Both the position numbers and the translations under genes were made by a program. Below are positions 9,611 through 17,550 of a stretch of 28,065 bases of DNA, one piece after another. Position 1 is the stretch's first letter, and every line of letters starts with the position of its first letter. The notes under the pieces were generated by a model. That model was not told where the DNA came from and did no database searches. It saw only the letters and a program-made list of their open reading frames with translations. The stretch lies in assembly GCA_964394905.1 (NCBI GenBank), contig CAYMZF010000009.1, forward strand, positions 1 to 28,065, read 5' to 3'. This DNA comes from GCA-002840305 sp964394905. GTDB lineage: Bacteria; Patescibacteriota; Patescibacteriia; Patescibacteriales; UBA12465.

Positions 9611-10378
9611 ATGAAAATAATATCTTGGAATGTAAACGGAATTAGAGCCGTAGCTAAAAAAGGATTAACTGATTTTTTAAAAAAAGAAAATCCCGATATT
9701 TTAGCTATCCAAGAAATAAAAATATCTTCCGCTAAAAAAGAATTAGAAAATTTTGACTTTGTTGACTATGAAGAATTTTGGAATCCGGCCGAACGACCCG
9801 GTTATAGCGGTACTTTGATTTTATACAAAAAAGAATTAAAACCTTTGAGTCAAAAAAACGGTTTTAATATAAAAAAATTTGATATTGAAGGACGTTGTCA
9901 AACTTTAGAATTAAAAAATTTCTATTTTATCAACACTTATTTTCCTAATGCTAATCATGAATTAAGCCGTTTGCCGTATAAAACGGAATTTAACCAAGAA
10001 ATATTAAAATATATAAAAAAAATAGAAAAAAAGAAACCGGTTATTATCACCGGTGATTTTAATGTCGCTCATCAAGAAATTGACATCGCCCGACCCAAAG
10101 ATAACGAAGGTTCGGCCGGATTTACTGAGACTGAACGTCGTTTTATGACCGAATTCTTAAAAAATAATTTTATTGATACTTTTAGATATGTTCATCCGGA
10201 AAAAATAAAATATTCTTGGTGGAGTTTTCGCGCCGGAGCTCGAATTAGAAATATCGGTTGGCGGATAGATTATTTTTGCGTTTCCAAAAGATTAACAAAA
10301 AAGATAAAAGAAGCTGATATTTTAGATAAAGTTTTAGGTTCGGACCATGCTCCGATTATTATAATTTTAGACAATTAA
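9611..10378 (+). CDS. xth: Exodeoxyribonuclease III / AP endonuclease
   Basis: Predicted Mg2+-dependent base-excision repair enzyme that cleaves the backbone at abasic sites and trims 3' ends. The 255 residues match the ExoIII/ExoA family length. Expected active-site residues are present: Asn7 (SWNVNGIR), Glu35 (IQEIKI), Tyr110 (NTYFPNA), Asp149 and Asn151 (GDFNVAH), Asp220 (WRIDYF), and Asp245-His246 (GSDHAPI). The WWSFR segment near 203-207 is also typical. It is the first gene of the rightward string, with porA following after 16 bases. No Shine-Dalgarno sequence is visible before the ATG. Confidence 0.95.
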   Translation: MKIISWNVNGIRAVAKKGLTDFLKKENPDILAIQEIKISSAKKELENFDFVDYEEFWNPAERPGYSGTLILYKKELKPLSQKNGFNIKKFDIEGRCQTLELKNFYFINTYFPNANHELSRLPYKTEFNQEILKYIKKIEKKKPVIITGDFNVAHQEIDIARPKDNEGSAGFTETERRFMTEFLKNNFIDTFRYVHPEKIKYSWWSFRAGARIRNIGWRIDYFCVSKRLTKKIKEADILDKVLGSDHAPIIIILDN

Positions 10379-10394
10379 ATATACTTTTAAATAT

Positions 10395-11585
10395 ATGAAT
10401 AATAACTTAAAAACAAAAAATAAGTCAGAAAAAAAATTATTAGAAGGCTCCCGAGCTATAGCTTTGACTATAAACAATATTAAACCGCAAGTTATTTCCG
10501 CTTATCCCATTACTCCCCAAACTCATATTGTTGAAGATTTAGCTAAATTTAAAGCGGACGGTCAAGCTGATTATGAATACATCCGAGCTGAAAGTGAATT
10601 TGCCGCCGCTTCTATAGTTTTAGGAGCTTCGGCTAAAGGCGTTAGAACTTATAGCGCTACCAGTTCTCAAGGATTACTTCTTATGACGGAAGTTGTTTAT
10701 AATATTTCTGGGATGCGCTTGCCTGTAGTTATGACTTTAGCCAACCGAGCAATTTCAGCCCCGATTAATATTTGGAATGATGAACAAGACGCTATGGCCA
10801 TTCGTGACGCCGGCTGGATAATGCTTATGGCCGAAAATAATCAAGAAGCTGTTTGGCAACATGTTTTAGCCTATAAAGTGGCGGAAAAAACCGGTTTCCC
10901 GGTTTTTGTTAACGTAGATGGTTTTATTCTAACTCATTGTTTTGAACCGGTATATATTCCGGATAAAAAAATTATAAAAAAATTCTTGCCTGATTATAAA
11001 CCGGCTAAAGGAAATTATTTGGACACAAAAAACCCGGCCACCCTAGGTGCTTTTTTATCCCCGCAATATTATCAGACCTTGAGAGAAAAAATGTATAATG
11101 AATTTCAAAATACTTTAAAAGAAATAAACAAAGAATATATAAATTTAGAAAAAATAATAAAAACTGAACTACAAGATAAATCAATAAATAAACAAAATTT
11201 AACTACTGATAACGGTTTAATAGAATATGTTGGACCAAAAAAAGCTAAAACCATAATAATCACTATGGGTTCAGTTGTCGGAACAGTTAAAACCGCTTTA
11301 AAAGACGAAAAAAATGTCGGAATTTTAAAAATAAAAACTTATCGTCCTTTTCCTGAACAAGCAATTTATGATATAATAAAAGAAGCTAAGAACATATTAG
11401 TTTTAGAAAAAGCCGTTAGTTTCGGCAATTTCAGTCCTTTGTATTTAGACGTAAAAACCGTAACAACGGATAAACAAATCATTAAAAATTTTATCGGCGG
11501 TTTAGGAGGTAAGGATATTACCGAAAAAACAATCTTAGAAATTATAACTAAATTTAATTCTTTTAAAAAAATAAACTTTATTTAA
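10395..11585 (+). CDS. porA: Pyruvate/2-oxoacid:ferredoxin oxidoreductase alpha subunit
   Basis: The 396-residue subunit pairs with PorB to form the thiamine-diphosphate catalytic core that decarboxylates a 2-oxoacid to acyl-CoA and reduces ferredoxin. Family marks are SAYPITPQT (about 35-43), the AESEFAAAS segment (about 65-73), the TSSQGL motif (about 90-95) and the C-terminal transketolase-like domain with KIKTYRPFP. Length fits four-subunit PORs. It starts 16 bases after xth and ends 4 bases before a 53-codon membrane protein. Its catalytic partner porB is displaced 1.35 kb downstream by that small gene and a pilin-like gene. Confidence 0.93.
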   Translation: MNNNLKTKNKSEKKLLEGSRAIALTINNIKPQVISAYPITPQTHIVEDLAKFKADGQADYEYIRAESEFAAASIVLGASAKGVRTYSATSSQGLLLMTEVVYNISGMRLPVVMTLANRAISAPINIWNDEQDAMAIRDAGWIMLMAENNQEAVWQHVLAYKVAEKTGFPVFVNVDGFILTHCFEPVYIPDKKIIKKFLPDYKPAKGNYLDTKNPATLGAFLSPQYYQTLREKMYNEFQNTLKEINKEYINLEKIIKTELQDKSINKQNLTTDNGLIEYVGPKKAKTIIITMGSVVGTVKTALKDEKNVGILKIKTYRPFPEQAIYDIIKEAKNILVLEKAVSFGNFSPLYLDVKTVTTDKQIIKNFIGGLGGKDITEKTILEIITKFNSFKKINFI

Positions 11586-11589
11586 ACTT

Positions 11590-11751
11590 ATGAAAAAAAT
11601 TAAATGTAAACTAGGTAAATCAATAAAAAACTTATTCACTCGAGCTTGTCGTCATAAAATTACCGGTTGGCCTTATGTTTTTATTATGATGTTTTTTATT
11701 ATTTTTTTGATGCAATTAATAATGCTTCTAATTTTGGCAAAATTAAGTTAA
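11590..11751 (+). CDS. 53-residue single-pass membrane protein
   Basis: Translation from the ATG at 11590 gives a Lys/Arg-rich head (MKKIKCKLGKSIKN...RACRHK) and one strong membrane helix at about residues 26-50, rich in Phe, Ile, Leu and Met. The stop is at 11749. The positive-inside rule puts the N terminus in the cytoplasm. It fits tightly, 4 bases after porA and 4 bases before the first pilin-like gene, so translational coupling is likely. Codon use and gap sizes match the neighbours. A small accessory factor for the pilin-like protein is plausible but unproven. Confidence 0.7.
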   Translation: MKKIKCKLGKSIKNLFTRACRHKITGWPYVFIMMFFIIFLMQLIMLLILAKLS

Positions 11752-11755
11752 AATT

Positions 11756-12916
11756 ATGAAAAAAAACAAATTTAATTTACTTTTTATTTTTTTTCTGCTT
11801 GTTATTGTCTTTTCTTTTACACCAAAAATAGTAATGGCCAATAACATAACGTTTAAGCCTCAAATCACTATTCCCGGATCATCGTTTAAAGAAGGTGCTT
11901 CTTCTACTGTAACAGCAAGTACTGCTTTTATCGGTGAATATATAAAAGCTATTTATAATTATCTATTAGCTATTGTCGGATTACTTGCTGCTATCGTTTT
12001 AATGGTTTCCGGAATAGTATGGCTAACAGCCGCCGGTAATACCGAAAGAATTTCTCAAGCTAAAAACTGGATGATGGGAAGTTTTACCGGTTTAATTTTA
12101 GCCTTATCATCTTTTCTCCTATTAAAATTAATAAACCCAAATTTAGTAAATTTTCAAATACAAGAGATAGAAACCATAACAGCTCAAGAAAATGGATGTT
12201 GCGTAAGTACAAAAAGTCAAGACAAAGCTTTTGAAACTACTTCTAAAGATTGCTATTCAACCTTAGTTAATAGTGGGGAAATTACTGCTATTTCCGACAA
12301 AGATTTAGAAAGTAAATATGAAAATAATTTATCTAAATATTTATCGGGTAAATTTTTTACTGGTTATATAGTCGATGGAGATAAGTGTGTTCAACTAACC
12401 GAAGAAGAAAAAGCAATAAATAAAGAAGAGTGTTTTGGTAAAGGACTTAGTGATAGTTGGGGAGAAAAATGTAATACAACAAATACTTACACTTATTGTT
12501 ATTGCTTTTCCGAAAAAGCATATGGAGGTGGTAACGGAGCAATAGGAGAACCTTGCGGGAATGAATTTAATAGTCGCTGTGTTCAAAAAGATAGGTGTGT
12601 TAATCGGGATTTAGGAGGAAGATCGTGTTATGAAAGTACTTGCTGTAAATCTTCTGCTATTATAACCATAGACAATTCTCAATGTAAAGATAAAAATAAT
12701 GGAGATTATTGTAATAATGATAATGAAGATTGCTATTGTTATGATAAAATTGCTTATCAAGGAAAAGGAATAGAAAACGAACCTTGTGGATTATTAGGAG
12801 GAAAATGCCATACTGGCGGAGCAGTTAATAAGTGTCAAACAGAAACAACTGGTTTGAAATGGGATAGTGGTGAAGGAAGAAATTGTAGCGGACTTGCTTT
12901 ATGGTGTTGCTATTAA
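11756..12916 (+). CDS. T4SS-pilin-like membrane protein with duplicated Cys-rich C-terminal module
   Basis: The 386 residues comprise a signal peptide (about 1-28, ending V-M-A), a short linker, then a two-helix domain at about 62-135. That domain has the pattern AIYNYLLAI, LMVSGIVWLTAAGN, QAKNWM and INPNLV, resembling the VirB2/TrbC-like pilin domain of CPR bacteria. After the second helix comes a long Cys-rich region. Its last 145 residues contain the same module twice (about 240-297 and 319-385). Shared landmarks are C-Y-C, K-x-A-Y, E-P-C-G, G-R-x-C and a terminal C-C. It lies between porA and porB. Assembly into a surface filament or channel is inference from the pilin-like core; the large extension argues against a simple major pilin. 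Confidence 0.8.
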   Translation: MKKNKFNLLFIFFLLVIVFSFTPKIVMANNITFKPQITIPGSSFKEGASSTVTASTAFIGEYIKAIYNYLLAIVGLLAAIVLMVSGIVWLTAAGNTERISQAKNWMMGSFTGLILALSSFLLLKLINPNLVNFQIQEIETITAQENGCCVSTKSQDKAFETTSKDCYSTLVNSGEITAISDKDLESKYENNLSKYLSGKFFTGYIVDGDKCVQLTEEEKAINKEECFGKGLSDSWGEKCNTTNTYTYCYCFSEKAYGGGNGAIGEPCGNEFNSRCVQKDRCVNRDLGGRSCYESTCCKSSAIITIDNSQCKDKNNGDYCNNDNEDCYCYDKIAYQGKGIENEPCGLLGGKCHTGGAVNKCQTETTGLKWDSGEGRNCSGLALWCCY

Positions 12917-12938
12917 AATTTATATTATTAAATAAAAA

Positions 12939-13778
12939 ATGAAAAATATACAAAATAAAAAACTAATCTCTTCCGGTCATAACGCTTGTGCTGGTTGCGG
13001 ACAATTATCAGCCGTTCAATCGGTTATGCGAGCTTTAAATAAAAATGTTATTATCGCTAACGCCACCGGTTGTTTAGAAGTAACTACTACTCCCTATCCG
13101 CAAAGTGCCTGGGGTTTACCTTGGATCCATTCGGTTTTTGAAAATCCATCCGCCGTCGCTAGCGGTATTTCTGCCGCTTTAAAACAACAAAAAAATACTA
13201 ATACTAAAGTTGTAGTAATGGCCGGTGACGGAGGAACTTTTGATATTGGTTTGGGTCTTATCAGTGGGATGTGGGAAAGAAAAGAAAATATTTTATACAT
13301 TTGTTATGATACCGAAAGTTATTCCAATACCGGTTATCAAGCTTCGGGATCTACTCCTTACGGAGCTATTACCAGTACATCACCCGACGGAGAATGTAAA
13401 ATAAAAAAAATTTGTGAAACTACCGGAAATAATTTAGAAAAAAAAGATATGATAAAAATAGCTTTGGCTCATAATATCCCTTATGTCGCCCAAAGCACCG
13501 CCGGTTATCCTGATGATATTTATAATAAAGTAAAAAAAGGATTAGCTATAAAAGGTCCGGGATATATTCAAATACTTGCTCCTTGTATTCCCGGTTGGGG
13601 AATTAAAACGGATGAAGCAGTTGAAATGGGAAAATTAGCTGTTTTAAGCGGTTTGTATCCCCTACTTGAATACGAAAATGGAAAATTAATTAATCAAAGC
13701 GAAACTGCTAAAAATTATTTAGAATTACAAGAAAATTACCGACAAAAACAAAAACGATTTAAACATTTATTTAAATAA
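12939..13778 (+). CDS. porB: Pyruvate/2-oxoacid:ferredoxin oxidoreductase beta subunit
   Basis: The 279-residue thiamine-diphosphate-binding subunit carries the catalytic [4Fe-4S] cluster. Four Cys ligands are in place: Cys17 and Cys20 (HNACAGCGQ), Cys45 (TGCLE) and Cys216 (LAPCIPGWG). The diphosphate/Mg2+ motif is GDGG at 96-99, followed by YDTESYSNTGYQ at about 123-134. Length fits four-subunit PORs. It starts 22 bases after the first pilin-like gene and ends 2 bases before the second, so two POR subunits and two pilin-like genes alternate in one string. With alpha, gamma and delta nearby the complex is complete. Confidence 0.95.
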   Translation: MKNIQNKKLISSGHNACAGCGQLSAVQSVMRALNKNVIIANATGCLEVTTTPYPQSAWGLPWIHSVFENPSAVASGISAALKQQKNTNTKVVVMAGDGGTFDIGLGLISGMWERKENILYICYDTESYSNTGYQASGSTPYGAITSTSPDGECKIKKICETTGNNLEKKDMIKIALAHNIPYVAQSTAGYPDDIYNKVKKGLAIKGPGYIQILAPCIPGWGIKTDEAVEMGKLAVLSGLYPLLEYENGKLINQSETAKNYLELQENYRQKQKRFKHLFK

Positions 13779-13780
13779 TT

Positions 13781-15175
13781 ATGAATTATAACTATTTTAA
13801 AAAATATTTTATTATTATTTTTCTTTTTATTTTTTGGTTATTACTACCAATTAATAAAAGTTTAGCAGAAACTAGCACTTGTCAAGAAAACGCTGATTGC
13901 CCTAATAGTTGCACATGTATATATACCAATTTAGTCTCAACTACCGGTACTTGTATGTCATCCTTAAATACTTCCACTCCTTGTTCGGAAACAGCAATTA
14001 GTATCGACAATAACATTGATGCCAAAGTTGCCGACGCCGCAAAATATAATTGTGAATGGACAGAAAAAATCACAAAATCCGGTGAAAATTTTTCTAATTC
14101 TGGCAGTTGTTCTTCAAACCAAAAAAATATTCTTATAAACGACGCTGTTTTTTATTGTACTAACGCTATACCTACTAGTAATACTCATGTAACTTATTCT
14201 ACGGACTATACTTGTTGTTGCACGCTTAAAGATGCAGCAATAAAAAAAACACCCGACTTAAATCCTTTAGGTAATTTACAAATAAAAATACCGGGAATAG
14301 ATGAATTAGCCGCTAAATATCCGGTTGTATGTACATCTACCTCTGGAATTGAAAGCTGTCAAATTCCTTGGATAGCTATTTATATTTATGCTATCTATAA
14401 TTATTTATTAGCTATTGGAGGAGTATTAGTCGTTATCGCCTTAATGGTCGGTGGAGTTATTTGGTTAGTATCGGCCGGTAATGCCAGTCGTGTAACTCAA
14501 GCTAAGAGTTGGATTAGCGGTAGTTTGACCGGCATACTTATTCTTTTGACATCATATATTTTACTATACCAAATAAATCCGGATTTAGTCGGAATGAAAT
14601 ATACAGTATTAGAAACCGTTGAACCGATAATAGCCGAAACCGAGATGACCGAAGCGGTTGATTATACAGGAGCCGGATTATATCCACCAGATCAATGGGT
14701 AGCTATTCCTTCTCATTCTAATATAATAGACAATTCCGGAGGAAAAGCTAACCCCGAATTAGCTCAAGCCATCATTAAAGCAGCTGATTGTATGAAGGAA
14801 AAAGGCTTTAAAATAAAAATAAGTTCGTTATCAAGAACCGTAACTCGACAAAAAAAACTTTATGATCAAAATTATACCCATAACACCAATCAATGTGGAA
14901 CAAAAAAAGATAATGTTGATCAAGTCTGTTGCCCATATCCTGCAGAAAGTAAACTTTGTCCGCACACTTCCGGAAGTGCAGTTGATATGTGGGGATTAAA
15001 CAAAAACGGAGTCACTGATAAAACAGCCCAATATCAATTACAAAATTGTATGTTTGAAGCGGGAGCTTGTCTATTAAGTGCTGAATGTTGGCATTTTGAA
15101 TTACCGGTTTTAAGTAAAGGTGCTTGTAAAAAAACTAATAATTTAGCCGGAAAGAATTGTCAAAAAGTTAAATAA
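13781..15175 (+). CDS. T4SS-pilin-like domain fused to M15 (VanY-type) peptidase
   Basis: The 464 residues have a signal peptide (about 1-29), a Cys-rich segment (34-193), a two-helix pilin-like domain (about 200-275), then a C-terminal peptidase (about 300-445). The helix domain closely resembles that of the gene two places upstream, including AIYNYLLAI, SAGN, QAKSW and INPDLV. The peptidase part has the M15 zinc site H-x6-D (His395, Asp402) and E-C-W-H-F-E, with catalytic Glu435 and ligand His438. Arg352 in SSLSRTVTRQ fits the conserved Arg. All expected residues are present, so it is probably active as a DD-carboxypeptidase or LD-/endopeptidase on peptidoglycan cross-links. It could open the wall for a secretion or pilus apparatus. 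It begins 2 bases after porB and ends 1 base from the convergent RNase H gene. Confidence 0.85.
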   Translation: MNYNYFKKYFIIIFLFIFWLLLPINKSLAETSTCQENADCPNSCTCIYTNLVSTTGTCMSSLNTSTPCSETAISIDNNIDAKVADAAKYNCEWTEKITKSGENFSNSGSCSSNQKNILINDAVFYCTNAIPTSNTHVTYSTDYTCCCTLKDAAIKKTPDLNPLGNLQIKIPGIDELAAKYPVVCTSTSGIESCQIPWIAIYIYAIYNYLLAIGGVLVVIALMVGGVIWLVSAGNASRVTQAKSWISGSLTGILILLTSYILLYQINPDLVGMKYTVLETVEPIIAETEMTEAVDYTGAGLYPPDQWVAIPSHSNIIDNSGGKANPELAQAIIKAADCMKEKGFKIKISSLSRTVTRQKKLYDQNYTHNTNQCGTKKDNVDQVCCPYPAESKLCPHTSGSAVDMWGLNKNGVTDKTAQYQLQNCMFEAGACLLSAECWHFELPVLSKGACKKTNNLAGKNCQKVK

Positions 15176-15176
15176 A

Positions 15177-15584
15177 TTAACTTCTTTTATCCATCGCTTC
15201 ATTGGCTAGTCTATCCGCTTCTTGATTTTTTTCCCGATAAACATGAGTAAATTTTATTTTAGAAAAATTTAGAGATAAATTATATACTTCCAAAAACAAG
15301 GGTGCTAAATCCTTGTTTTTTACTTTATATTCACGATTTAATTGTTTAACCACTAATTCACTATCTAAAAAAACATCTAATTCCCGACCGCCTAATTCCT
15401 TAGCCTTTTTTAAAGCTACAATTAACGCTTGATATTCAGCTTGATTATTAGTAGTCTCGCCTAAATATTTAGAAATTTCAGCTATTTTTTCTTTTTTATC
15501 GTTATAGATTACTGCTCCTATTCCGGCCGGTCCCGGATTGCCTCGAGCTCCACCATCGGTAAAAATAATTAATTTGGTATTCAT
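15177..15584 (-). CDS. rnhA: Ribonuclease HI family protein
   Basis: Predicted to cut RNA in RNA-DNA hybrids. The 135 residues include the four acidic catalytic residues of the DEDD fold: Asp10 (FTDGGARGNPG), Glu50 (NNQAEYQAL), Asp74 (LDSELVV) and Asp124 (NQEADRLAN). It belongs to the short 'reverse-transcriptase-like' RNase HI branch and lacks the basic protrusion of E. coli RNase HI. It is the last gene of the leftward lepA - small ORF - recJ - rnhA string, 45 bases after recJ. Its stop is one base from the stop of the converging pilin-M15 gene, leaving no room for a terminator between them. Confidence 0.9.
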   Translation of the reverse strand: MNTKLIIFTDGGARGNPGPAGIGAVIYNDKKEKIAEISKYLGETTNNQAEYQALIVALKKAKELGGRELDVFLDSELVVKQLNREYKVKNKDLAPLFLEVYNLSLNFSKIKFTHVYREKNQEADRLANEAMDKRS

Positions 15585-15629
15585 ATTATTATTTTTATTT
15601 TATCTTTTTATTAACCTATGTTTTAAAAA

Positions 15630-17402
15630 TTATTTAGAATTTTTTTTAATATCAATAATTTTACATTGAATATCTTTATGACCGTTAAAATAATTAAATT
15701 CCAACGAATAAACCACATCAACATTATCACCAATTTTTAAGTAATCATATCGTTTACTACCGCCAAAAGAAATTCCCCAAAAAAATTTCATTTCTTGATC
15801 ATTATGATTTAAAAATTTAAGTTTAATGTGCTGACTGTCAAAACCCATTTTGTTAATATCTATAATTTTAACATTAAAACTGGCAAATTTAGGACTAGGA
15901 TTATTTTGACCGAAAGGACTCATTTTATTTATCGCTTCAACTAAATCTTCGTTAATATCGGAAAAATTTAATTCACAATCCACTTTTATTTTTGGTAATA
16001 ACGATTTTTTAGCTAAAACTTCGTTGGCTATTTTTTCAATATGGTCTATAAAAGACAAAGTATTACTTTCACCTAAAATTGAAAAACCTCCGGCCATCGG
16101 ATGACCGCCATATTTGTATAAATATTTTTTACTATTTTCTAAGGCCGAGACTAAATTAAATTCTTCTACGCTACGACCGCTACTTTTGTATAAAAAATAC
16201 TCCTTTCCATCTTCGGCTATCGCTTTTTCTTCAGTTCTGACAATAACAAATACAGGACGATAATATTTTTCTACCAATTTCCCGGCCACTAAACCAATAA
16301 CTCCTTCGCTCCAAGCATTATCAGAAAAATTCTTAACTATAATAATTTTAGGTAAATTATTTTGATCAATTTGACTTTCGGCCGAAGCTAAAACTTCTTC
16401 CGTTATTTTTTGTCTTTCAATATTTTTATCATTTAATTCTACGGCTAATTTTTCAGCTTCAACTTGATCTTTACTGATTAATAATTTTAAAGCCGAGTTA
16501 GCATGTTTTATTCGACTGGCCGCATTTAATCGCGGACCGATTTGAAAACCGATATTAAAAGAATTTAATTCATTGGTTGAACCGATTATTTTTATAAGCT
16601 CCAGTAATCCCAATCGTTTAGTGGAATTTAACATTTCCAGTCCTCTTTGAACTATTAAACGATTTTCTCCGACTAAAGCCACCATATCGGTTATGGTTCC
16701 AATAACCGCCAAATCTAAACTGCGAGCTATTAATAATTTTTTGTATTCATCTTCCAGTTTTGATTTCTCAATTAAGGCTGAAGCTAACTTAAAAGCTACT
16801 CCGACGCCGGCTAAAAATTTAAACGGATAACCCGAAGAACTGTCGGCCGGATTAATAATTAAACATTTAGGCCAATCTTCTTTTTTTTCCGGATAAGCAT
16901 GATGATCGGTAACGATAACATCCAAACCTAAACTTTGAGCATAAGCCACTTCATCCTTATTTCTAATACCGTTATCAACTGTAATAATTAAAGAAAAATT
17001 ATTATTTTTTATTTCATTAGTAACGCTCATATTTAATCCATAACCCTCGCTTACTCTATCCGGTAAATAGAAATCAACCTCAGCTTTAAAAATTTTAAAG
17101 ATATCATAAAGCAAAGCGGAAGAAGTAACGCCATCGGCATCATAGTCGCCATAAATCATAATTTTATTTCCCTGTTTTATATGAGAAATAATCAAATCAA
17201 CCGCCGGAGCCATATCCTTAAACAAAAAAGGATCTAAAAATTCCATCGGCTCTGATAATTCCGAGTTTAAAAACCATTTTAAATCTTCATCAGTTTTAAG
17301 ACCGCGATTATATAATAATTGTAAAATGAACTTATTATAATCCTGATGTTTCTCCCAAAAATCACTTGGCATCTTGGGATACAATTGCCAAATTTTTTCC
17401 AT
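15630..17402 (-). CDS. recJ: Single-stranded-DNA-specific 5'-3' exonuclease RecJ
   Basis: The 590 residues have the DHH phosphoesterase core: DYDADG at 86-91, a VDNG motif near 142-145 and DHH at 166-168. The DHHA1 motif GGHPMAGG is at 432-439, and a C-terminal OB-like domain starts near 475. These are the marks of RecJ, the Mg2+/Mn2+-dependent exonuclease of recombination and mismatch/base-excision repair. Length fits the family. It follows a 35-codon membrane protein by 28 bases and precedes rnhA by 45 bases on the same strand. Confidence 0.95.
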   Translation of the reverse strand: MEKIWQLYPKMPSDFWEKHQDYNKFILQLLYNRGLKTDEDLKWFLNSELSEPMEFLDPFLFKDMAPAVDLIISHIKQGNKIMIYGDYDADGVTSSALLYDIFKIFKAEVDFYLPDRVSEGYGLNMSVTNEIKNNNFSLIITVDNGIRNKDEVAYAQSLGLDVIVTDHHAYPEKKEDWPKCLIINPADSSSGYPFKFLAGVGVAFKLASALIEKSKLEDEYKKLLIARSLDLAVIGTITDMVALVGENRLIVQRGLEMLNSTKRLGLLELIKIIGSTNELNSFNIGFQIGPRLNAASRIKHANSALKLLISKDQVEAEKLAVELNDKNIERQKITEEVLASAESQIDQNNLPKIIIVKNFSDNAWSEGVIGLVAGKLVEKYYRPVFVIVRTEEKAIAEDGKEYFLYKSSGRSVEEFNLVSALENSKKYLYKYGGHPMAGGFSILGESNTLSFIDHIEKIANEVLAKKSLLPKIKVDCELNFSDINEDLVEAINKMSPFGQNNPSPKFASFNVKIIDINKMGFDSQHIKLKFLNHNDQEMKFFWGISFGGSKRYDYLKIGDNVDVVYSLEFNYFNGHKDIQCKIIDIKKNSK

Positions 17403-17430
17403 ACTATTTTAATTTATTTATAAACTTTAA

Positions 17431-17538
17431 TTAAACGAAAGCAACCATTAAGGTCCAGGCCATCATTGAAAAAATAACAATAATTGACAGTATTATCCAA
17501 ATAACTTTATTAATTTTTCTTTTAGTTCTCTTAAGCAT
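17431..17538 (-). CDS. 35-residue single-pass membrane microprotein
   Basis: The ATG at 17538 reads MLKRTKRKINK, then a hydrophobic helix (about residues 13-34) ending at a stop at 17431. It is only 12 bases after the lepA stop and 28 bases before recJ, so it is probably translated as part of that string. Architecture (basic head plus one helix) resembles other bacterial tail-anchored microproteins, but I cannot assign a family. Without it the 148 bases between lepA and recJ would be an unusually long gap for this tightly packed region. Confidence 0.6.
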   Translation of the reverse strand: MLKRTKRKINKVIWIILSIIVIFSMMAWTLMVAFV

Positions 17539-17550
17539 AATTTTATATAA

